A stretch of DNA of 64,000 nucleotides, taken from positions 2,122,501 through 2,186,500 of the forward strand of contig NZ_OU745373.1 of the NCBI RefSeq assembly GCF_916618745.1, given 5' to 3'. Position 1 is the stretch's first letter, and each line of letters begins with the position of its first letter. The notes under the pieces are model-generated. The model saw nothing but the letters and a program-made list of their open reading frames with translations, made no database searches and had not been told where the DNA came from. The stretch comes from Cardiobacterium sp. Marseille-Q4385. GTDB taxonomy: Bacteria > Pseudomonadota > Gammaproteobacteria > Cardiobacteriales > Cardiobacteriaceae. Shown here one piece after another: positions 58,358 through 64,000 of this stretch. Made by a program: the position numbers and the translations under genes.

Positions 58358-59308
58358 ATGCTCAGCCTTGGCCGCTTCAGCTACCCCTGCCCCGTCATCC
58401 TCCTTGCGCCGATGGCCGGCGTCAGCGACCTGCCTTTTCGCCGCCTCTGCCAGGCGAACGGCGCCGATTACAGCACCGCCGAAATGGTCAGCGCCAAGCC
58501 TGACCTGCTGCACACCGACCTTGCGCAAAACCGCCTGCAATTCGATCCCGACCCGCACTACCCAAAAATCGTCCAGCTTGTCGGCGGCGACCCGGCACTG
58601 ATGGCGGAAGCGGCGCTCCTCATGCAGGCCAAAGGCGCGGACATCATCGATATCAACCTCGGCTGCCCGGCGAAAACCGTCGCCCGCCAGCAGGCAGGCT
58701 CGGCGTTGCTCGCTGATCTCGGCCAAGTCGCGAAAATCCTTGCTGCCGTCAGCCGCGCCGTATCCATCCCCATCACCGTCAAAACCCGCCTCGGCTACCA
58801 CGATGACCAGCCGACCCTGTTTGAACTCGCCGCCATCGCGGAAGATAACGGCGTCGCCGCCCTTGCCGTGCATGGCCGCAGCCGCGCGCAGAAATACAAC
58901 GGCACCGCCGACCATGCCGCCATCGCCGCCCTAAAAAATCGTACCCGCCTGCCCATCATCGCTAACGGCGACATCCGCGATGCCGCGCAAGCGAAAACCC
59001 TTATCGACCGCTACGGCTTCGACGGTCTCATGATCGGTCGCGCCGCCCTCGGCGATCCGTGGCTCTTCGCCCGTTGCCAAGCGGCGGTGAACGGCATCCC
59101 TACGCCCGCTGCCGACAAAAATGCGCAAATCCGCACCCATCTGCACGACCTGCACCAGCACTACGGCGCGCAAGCGACACGCATCGCGCGCAAACACCTG
59201 CACGCCTACCTGCGGGATCATCCTGCCTATGCCGCGCTGCGCGACGCTATCAATCACGCCGCCGATCTCGCCGCTCAACACGCTGTCCTCAATAGCGCCG
59301 CGATATAG
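58358..59308 (+). CDS. dusB: tRNA-dihydrouridine synthase B
   Basis: A 316-residue FMN enzyme reducing uridines in tRNA. LLAPMAGVSDLPFRRLC (16-32), INLGCPAKTVARQQAGSALL (near 99, with the catalytic Cys), VHGRSRAQKYNG and IANGDIRDAAQA with GRAALGDPWLF mark the Dus TIM barrel and place it with DusB. It begins at the base after the prmA stop and is followed 116 bases later by fis, the classical dusB-fis order. Confidence 0.95.
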   Translation: MLSLGRFSYPCPVILLAPMAGVSDLPFRRLCQANGADYSTAEMVSAKPDLLHTDLAQNRLQFDPDPHYPKIVQLVGGDPALMAEAALLMQAKGADIIDINLGCPAKTVARQQAGSALLADLGQVAKILAAVSRAVSIPITVKTRLGYHDDQPTLFELAAIAEDNGVAALAVHGRSRAQKYNGTADHAAIAALKNRTRLPIIANGDIRDAAQAKTLIDRYGFDGLMIGRAALGDPWLFARCQAAVNGIPTPAADKNAQIRTHLHDLHQHYGAQATRIARKHLHAYLRDHPAYAALRDAINHAADLAAQHAVLNSAAI

Positions 59309-59424
59309 CAAGCGCTGGATAGCCATTCCGGAAATCCAGCTGGCAAGATGCACCAACACCGTCAGATTATTTTCCGGGATTGGTTATATACTGCGCGCCC
59401 CATGCCGCCCCTTACCCCCTCCCC

Positions 59425-59685
59425 ATGAAAGCAACCACTATCCGTGCTGCCATCGAGCACAGCATTGAGCAGTATTACGCCATGCTCGAAGAAGACGAAC
59501 ACCCGCGCGAAGCCAGCGGTCTCTACCACCTCATCATTCACGAAGCCGAACACGCCGTGATCAGCCATATCATGCTGCGCTGCGAGCACAATCAGAGCCA
59601 GGCGGCGAAAATCCTCGGTATCACGCGCAACACCCTCAAGAAAAAGCTCGACGAGCACCGCATTCCCTATCCCAAGCTCAAATAA
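59425..59685 (+). CDS. fis: nucleoid-associated protein Fis
   Basis: An 86-residue Fis. The dimerisation helices (residues 10-60) are followed by the C-terminal HTH NQSQAAKILGITRNTLKKKL, which is nearly invariant in Fis. It binds and bends DNA and activates rRNA promoters. E. coli Fis has 98 residues; this copy has a shorter N-terminus. ATG 59425 is used because the upstream codons (59380) show no Fis character. Confidence 0.93.
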   Translation: MKATTIRAAIEHSIEQYYAMLEEDEHPREASGLYHLIIHEAEHAVISHIMLRCEHNQSQAAKILGITRNTLKKKLDEHRIPYPKLK

Positions 59686-59697
59686 CAAGGCATCCTG

Positions 59698-60111
59698 ATG
59701 AACCTCGACACCTACGACCTGCCCGACAGCTATCGCGCCTATATGGCGACGCGTGACCCGGCCGTTGACGCCTACTACACCTTCCGCGAGCGCAAACGCC
59801 CGCAGAAAGACATCCGGACCTACTGCCTGTGGTCGCTGCGCACCCTCGAAGAAAAACAGCCCGTTATCCGCACACCCCTCTATCAGGAGTACTGGGTGCA
59901 ACGGCAGCAGGCCAAACACCTGCGCAGCAAAACCGCGTTTGCCTTCGGTCATGCCACAGACGGCGACGGCATCCTTTTCTTCCATCCTGAAAACCACGGC
60001 GTATGGGAAATCGCGACGAACGATAGCGCCCGCTTGCTCGCCGCTACCTTTGCCGATTTCTTTGAGCGGGCGGTGTTTGACCGCGAAGTTGATCTGCGCA
60101 ATTTCTTCTGA
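59698..60111 (+). CDS. conserved cytoplasmic protein of unknown function
   Basis: A 137-residue soluble protein, rich in Arg and aromatic residues (RKRPQKDIRTYCLWSLR). The C-terminal part ILFFHPENHGVWEIATND...TFADFFERAV recalls the ending of SUKH (SMI1/KNR4) domains, but the middle does not clearly fit, so this is only a suggestion. It begins 12 bases after fis and ends at a strong terminator, so it is cotranscribed with fis. Confidence 0.65.
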   Translation: MNLDTYDLPDSYRAYMATRDPAVDAYYTFRERKRPQKDIRTYCLWSLRTLEEKQPVIRTPLYQEYWVQRQQAKHLRSKTAFAFGHATDGDGILFFHPENHGVWEIATNDSARLLAATFADFFERAVFDREVDLRNFF

Positions 60112-60129
60112 ATCCGCCTGCGTTATCCG

Positions 60130-60159
60130 GCGACCGATTCACCACGGTCGCTTTTTTTT
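60130..60159 (+). terminator. terminator after the fis unit
   Basis: GCGACCG / CGGTCGC with an ATTCACCA loop and eight T. Confidence 0.92.
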
Positions 60160-60223
60160 GTTCTTATTGCGAGCACAAGCGGATGCGTAGGGCCTAGGCA
60201 GGACAAGCGTCCTGCGCCCGCCG

Positions 60224-62218
60224 TCAATCTCCCCCTGCTTCCGTCTCCAGCGGCGGCAGGCCGAATACCGCCCGGTAGTAATCCTCGATGGTTGCAGTGG
60301 CATCCAGGGTGATATCGCTACCGTGGCGCAAATAATCGTCCGCCGCGCGGCGTGATTGCGCGCCAAAGTGCCCGTCCACGGTGAGCTGGTAGCCCTGGCG
60401 GGCGAGGAATTGCTGAATCCGTCGTGCTTTTTCCCGCTCGTCCATAACGGTCGCTTGTGTTGTCGCCGCCTGCGGCCGCACCGTCACTTCCGCTGCCGTC
60501 TCTGTCGTTGCCGGTTCCGGTACCGTTTCCGGCTGTGGCGGCGGTTCCGGCGGCAGGCGGAACAGGTTTTCGCAGATCCGCGTCGGCATGTAGGGGCAGA
60601 TGTCTTCACTCATGGTGCGGCGGATGTTGTTCAGCCACACGCTATCCGTACGCGGCACGAGATCATGCGCTGCCAGCGCGCCATAGAGCGCGGCAGCGAT
60701 GCCCAGATTGCGCGCCGTGCGCAGCAGGCGGCGCATGATGATGCCGTTGCGCAACTCCTGCCAGTATTCGCGAGGCACTTTGCTGCGCCGATACAGGGTG
60801 AGCAGCGTGCTGCTCAGCCAGGCGATGCCGAGCGGTATGACCACCATCAAGACAACGCGCACGGCGGTATCGAATACGGCAAAGAAGGGCCGGTCGGCGA
60901 AGTGGGTTTCCATCTGCGCTTCCGCGTACAGGGTCGCGTAAAGCAGGGTAGGCGCGGCAAACAGCCACCAGACTCCGGCGGCATGGGTCGGCGAAACTTT
61001 ATCGAGAATGCGGTTCAGGTAGGACGCCAGTTCTTCGGCCATTTCCGTGCTGATGAAGCCCTGGCAGGCTTTTTTCATGGCGGCGGCCAGCGCGGCGGCG
61101 GAATGATCCGGCGTTCTCGCCATGTCGCGCAGGACGCTGTCCAGCACCGGCTGTCCGGCGTGGCGGTAGAAGAAGGCGACGGCTTTGCTGCGCTTGACGA
61201 TGCCCGTCAGCGGCACAGCATCCGCCAGCCAGTCCAGTTCCAGGGCAAAGAGGTCGTCGAAAAAGGCGGGGCGCACATAGGGATGGGGCGGGTTGGCGAA
61301 GGCGTAGCAGGTGTAGGTGTTGCCCTTCATCAGGGCGCGGTTCAGGGTGAAATCAAGGCGCAGCGCGATGCTTCTGCCCGAATAGGCAAAGAGGTGGCTG
61401 CTGACGCCGTTCGGACAATGGCTGGTGAGGTCAAGCGGGATTTTCTGGCGGCAAAAATCCGGCCCTTCCTGCATGAGCAGCGCATCCAGCACATCATGCG
61501 CGAAGCGGGTTGTGGTGCCGATGGTGTATTCCGGCGCCGCCCGCGCCGCGATGTCGCGCGTCAGCATGAAAAAACCATGTCCGCCGCAGTGCTCGCAGCG
61601 CACCGCACCTGCGCCAACGCAATCGGCACAAGTCATCTGGCCGCTGCCGCTGCATGTCTCGCAGACGTGCTGCACCGTGCGGCTACCGCTGTATTGCCCG
61701 TCACGGTATTCCGGCACCTGCTCGCTGTGCTGCCCGGCACCGCCGCAGGTGGTGCAGGTTTGGCGACCGATACCGCCGCAACGGCGGCAGGTCGTCCGTC
61801 CCTTGCCCTGACACAGCGGGCAGTCTTCCCGCACGGAAAGCGGCGCGAAGCGGTGAAAGACGGTTTCCTGCAACGACTGCGCCAGCCCCTGCCGCCCCGC
61901 CTCGCTGAGGCTATTGATAAACGGTTGGCGCAGCGCAGTGCCCGTCTGCGCCTGGTGCAGCAGCGCCGCCGTTTCCCGCTCGAAAGCCTCCATGTCCTCA
62001 CCGCAATGCCGCGCGGCCATTTCGCCACCGGCAATGCGCCGCTCCTCGACATCACCGCTGAAACGCCACACCACGTTCAGCTCGACGGTGAACGCCTCGG
62101 CCTCATGCGCCACCTCTTGCACCTCCTGCGCATCCACCTGGTTGCCATGCGCCAGATTCTTGAGCTGGCGCAGCAAGGTGGCGGCCAAATCCTCCGAGTC
62201 ATAACCCTCAATCAACAT
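60224..62218 (-). CDS. membrane protein with six DnaJ-type zinc-ribbon motifs and a peptidoglycan-binding-like end
   Basis: A 664-residue protein with an unusual domain order. Residues 1-130 are soluble and acidic. Residues 133-215 hold six CxxCxGxG motifs (CPLCQGKG, CRRCGGIG, CTTCGGAG, CETCSGSG, CADCVGAG, CEHCGGHG), where DnaJ has four. A middle part (215-390) follows, then three hydrophobic segments (about 400-500), a Pro/Glu-rich linker, and a C-terminal PG_binding_1-like helix bundle (IQQFLARQGYQLTVDGHFG). Topology suggests cytoplasmic zinc ribbons and a periplasmic tail. ATG 62218 was chosen since upstream codons show no domain. Function unknown. Confidence 0.72.
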   Translation of the reverse strand: MLIEGYDSEDLAATLLRQLKNLAHGNQVDAQEVQEVAHEAEAFTVELNVVWRFSGDVEERRIAGGEMAARHCGEDMEAFERETAALLHQAQTGTALRQPFINSLSEAGRQGLAQSLQETVFHRFAPLSVREDCPLCQGKGRTTCRRCGGIGRQTCTTCGGAGQHSEQVPEYRDGQYSGSRTVQHVCETCSGSGQMTCADCVGAGAVRCEHCGGHGFFMLTRDIAARAAPEYTIGTTTRFAHDVLDALLMQEGPDFCRQKIPLDLTSHCPNGVSSHLFAYSGRSIALRLDFTLNRALMKGNTYTCYAFANPPHPYVRPAFFDDLFALELDWLADAVPLTGIVKRSKAVAFFYRHAGQPVLDSVLRDMARTPDHSAAALAAAMKKACQGFISTEMAEELASYLNRILDKVSPTHAAGVWWLFAAPTLLYATLYAEAQMETHFADRPFFAVFDTAVRVVLMVVIPLGIAWLSSTLLTLYRRSKVPREYWQELRNGIIMRRLLRTARNLGIAAALYGALAAHDLVPRTDSVWLNNIRRTMSEDICPYMPTRICENLFRLPPEPPPQPETVPEPATTETAAEVTVRPQAATTQATVMDEREKARRIQQFLARQGYQLTVDGHFGAQSRRAADDYLRHGSDITLDATATIEDYYRAVFGLPPLETEAGGD

Positions 62219-62367
62219 GCAGAAAATCCCTGAAAAACAAGGCGGCAAGTATAGTCGTTCCGAATGGAACTGATGCGGCGTTGGTGAGCCTGTTTGAAAC
62301 GACCCTATGGAAACCCCGCCGCCGGGCGATACCCAAGCGGTGTCTGCGTCGATGGCAGTAATGCCAC

Positions 62368-62373
62368 TATAAT
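62368..62373 (+). promoter_or_regulatory. -10 element upstream of the hemF unit
   Basis: TATAAT 28 bases before the ATG at 62401, between divergent genes; no clear -35. Confidence 0.4.
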
Positions 62374-62400
62374 TCGGCTCTGTCTCCACCGGTCCCGCTC

Positions 62401-62859
62401 ATGTCGCACAAAACCTTCATCCTTCACTTTGCCGTCGCTACCGCCACGCTCATCGCCGCGATTATCGGCGGCGAGTTCTACCTCAGCACCCTGCTTATCG
62501 CCAGCCCCGTTTACTTCGTCCTCTACGGTCTCACCCTCGTCATCCGTTACCGCCGCGCGCCGTTTCGCAAAGCCTGGCTGCATTACCCGCTCCTGAGCCT
62601 GCTGCTCTACCTGCTGACTTTCGCCTTCGCCTGGCGCATTTATCACGCCATCGACAGTCTCACCGCCGCGCAGATCGCTGCCTTCCCTGTCTGCCCTGCT
62701 GGTGAGACCTGTGTGCCGCAGGTTATCCAATACCGCCGTTACCTCGACAGACACTACCTCTACGAACGCGATAGCCGCTGCGTCAGCCTGCGCAGCCCCG
62801 GCTACGCCCTGGTAAAGGCCGACATCCGCCATTGCCATCAGACCCCGGAGCAACCATGA
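62401..62859 (+). CDS. membrane protein of unknown function
   Basis: A 152-residue protein with three hydrophobic helices in the first 85 residues (8-25, 30-48, 61-80) and a C-terminal part outside the membrane with four Cys (VCPAGETC, SRCVSL, IRHCHQ) that could form disulfides. No family recognised. It overlaps hemF by ATGA, so it is translated with it. Confidence 0.65.
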   Translation: MSHKTFILHFAVATATLIAAIIGGEFYLSTLLIASPVYFVLYGLTLVIRYRRAPFRKAWLHYPLLSLLLYLLTFAFAWRIYHAIDSLTAAQIAAFPVCPAGETCVPQVIQYRRYLDRHYLYERDSRCVSLRSPGYALVKADIRHCHQTPEQP

Positions 62860-63773
62860 ACCCCAGCAACGCCGACATCAGCGCCTTCGCTGCCTACCTT
62901 GACGACCTGCAACAACGCATCACCACCGCCCTGACCGCGACAGACGGCAGCCCCTTCCGCCGCGATGCCTGGCAGCGCGACGAATCCCGCCTGCGCGGGC
63001 ACGGGCTGACGATGGTGCTGCAAGATGGCGCCGTCTTCGAGCAGGGCGGCGTCAATGTCTCGCACATCGCCGGCGAAAAACTGCCGGCGGCGGCGACGGA
63101 AAAACGCCCCGAACTCGCAGATTGCGCCTACACCGCGCACGGCCTGTCGCTGGTCATCCACCCGCGCAACCCCTACGTCCCGACCAGCCACGCCAACATC
63201 CGCCTTTTCACCGCACATGACGGCGAGCGCGTCCGCGCTTGGTGGTTCGGTGGCGGCATCGACCTCACCCCGTATTACCCGTTTGATGACGACTGCCGCG
63301 CCTGGCACCGCACCGCCCATGATGCCTGCGCCCCCTTCGGTGCCGATCTCTACCCGCGCTACAAAGCCTGGTGCGACCGCTACTTCTACCTGCCGCATCG
63401 CGGTGAAACGCGCGGCATCGGCGGTCTTTTCTATGACGACTACCAGCCCGCCGACTTTGCAGCAGGCGCTGCCTTCACCCGTGCCGTTGGCGAAAGCTGG
63501 CTTGCCGCTTACCTGCCCATCGTCGAGAAGCGCAAAGACACCGCTTACGGCGAGGGCGAACGCGCCTTCCAGCTCTACCGGCGCGGCCGCTACGTCGAAT
63601 TCAACTTGCTCTACGACCGGGGCACCCACTTCGGCCTGCAAAGCGGCGGCCGCACCGAATCCATCCTGATGAGCCTGCCGCCGCTGGTGCGCTTCGCTTA
63701 CGACTACCAGCCGGCAGCCGGCAGTGCCGAAGCCCGTCTCGCCGATTACCTCAAACCGCGCGAGTGGCTGTAA
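62856..63773 (+). CDS. hemF: coproporphyrinogen III oxidase, aerobic
   Basis: A 305-residue HemF that converts coproporphyrinogen III to protoporphyrinogen IX with oxygen. Conserved blocks: GGVNVSHIAGEKLP, ANIRLFTAHDG, WWFGGGIDLTPYYPFDDDC, HRGETRGIGGLFYDDY and RYVEFNLLYDRGTHFGL with GRTESILMSLPP. Length matches E. coli HemF (299). It starts in an ATGA overlap with the membrane-protein gene and its stop abuts the next ORF. Confidence 0.96.
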   Translation: MNPSNADISAFAAYLDDLQQRITTALTATDGSPFRRDAWQRDESRLRGHGLTMVLQDGAVFEQGGVNVSHIAGEKLPAAATEKRPELADCAYTAHGLSLVIHPRNPYVPTSHANIRLFTAHDGERVRAWWFGGGIDLTPYYPFDDDCRAWHRTAHDACAPFGADLYPRYKAWCDRYFYLPHRGETRGIGGLFYDDYQPADFAAGAAFTRAVGESWLAAYLPIVEKRKDTAYGEGERAFQLYRRGRYVEFNLLYDRGTHFGLQSGGRTESILMSLPPLVRFAYDYQPAAGSAEARLADYLKPREWL

Positions 63774-64000
63774 ATGAGGCCCCTTACCCCGCGCCAGGCA
63801 GAACGGCGCCGCCGCCGCGCCATCAAAGACGCCTACAAATGGCAACAATACGAGGACGCACGTTTGCAGGAAGAAAAAACCGAAGCCTTCCTGCGCGAAC
63901 TGGCGGAAAACGAACGTCGCTGGCAGGCGGTCAGCGAAGAACTGGAAAAATACTTTCTTGACGTTGAGTTACGCGAGCAAGAGAGAAACAATGGGCTGGC
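63774..64000 (+). CDS. partial ORF of unknown function (runs off the window)
   Basis: An open frame beginning at the base after the hemF stop (TAA-ATG) and continuing beyond 64000. The 75 visible residues are highly charged and helical: a basic start (RQAERRRRRAIKDAYKW), then an acidic coiled-coil-like region (LQEEKTEAFLRELAENERRW). No signal peptide or known motif. The position right after hemF suggests the same operon. Confidence 0.6.
   Translation, partial: MRPLTPRQAERRRRRAIKDAYKWQQYEDARLQEEKTEAFLRELAENERRWQAVSEELEKYFLDVELREQERNNGL

Overview
The window looks like the chromosome of a gammaproteobacterium of moderately high G+C. The gene content (metE/metR, pflB, prfC, rpoH next to ftsY, fur, fis behind dusB, accBC, prmA, glnS, hemF) fits that class. 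The insertion elements (an IS1016-like IS1595-family element and Correia-like MITEs) resemble those of upper-airway bacteria such as Neisseriaceae and Pasteurellaceae. A Cardiobacterium-like organism is my best guess. It is an inference from gene content and order, not from a database match.

Layout. 0-4.2 kb: the end of a YoaA/DinG helicase, tsaB, a hotdog thioesterase and two overlapping membrane-associated GTPases, all on + and overlapping. 4.3-8 kb: an IS481 remnant fused in frame to a DinB-fold gene, a DEDDh exonuclease, rarA and an EamA exporter. 8-11.4 kb: divergent metR/metE with a perfect MetR box. 11.4-18.2 kb: a surface lipoprotein of the TbpB/fHbp barrel type, pgm, pgi and pflB. 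18.2-22.2 kb: prfC and the ribosome-repair pair rtcB-prfH, preceded by a 16-codon leader ORF and mutually exclusive hairpins. 22.2-28.9 kb: a large exported orphan, an NlpE-like lipoprotein, a nested repeat/MITE/IS5 block and metNIQ. 29-36.6 kb: a UDG-family gene, purE, purK, tsaC, an SLT lipoprotein, glnS, nfsA and a second EamA exporter. 36.6-39 kb: a SUKH (SMI1/KNR4) gene broken by a MITE, a 26-bp duplication and a low-G+C cassette carrying an Lsa-type ABC-F resistance gene. 39-50.9 kb: an MBL hydrolase, an AlkD-like gene, pgk, tkt, prc, cobB, a DUF423 gene, ftsY, rpoH and fur. 51-52.7 kb: a MITE and an IS1016-like element nested inside another copy of itself. 52.7-64 kb: a YnbD-like phosphatase, aroQ, accB, accC, prmA, dusB, fis, a zinc-ribbon membrane protein and hemF.

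Most of the window is housekeeping: central carbon metabolism (pgm, pgi, pgk, tkt, pflB), methionine synthesis and uptake under MetR, purine synthesis, fatty-acid initiation, tRNA t6A modification (tsaB and tsaC) and translation (prfC, glnS, prmA, dusB). The most interesting parts are: (1) the rtcB-prfH leader, which has the layout of a translational attenuator able to sense ribosome integrity; (2) Correia-like MITEs in two subtypes, with three TA-flanked insertions, two of whose empty sites restore a reading frame or a repeat phase exactly; (3) a Gram-positive-looking ABC-F gene, with the tail of a large serine recombinase, between two IS1016-type ends inside a SUKH gene; (4) a dispersed 25-bp tandem repeat family.

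All calls come from reading the sequence and from knowledge of protein families; no searches were run.
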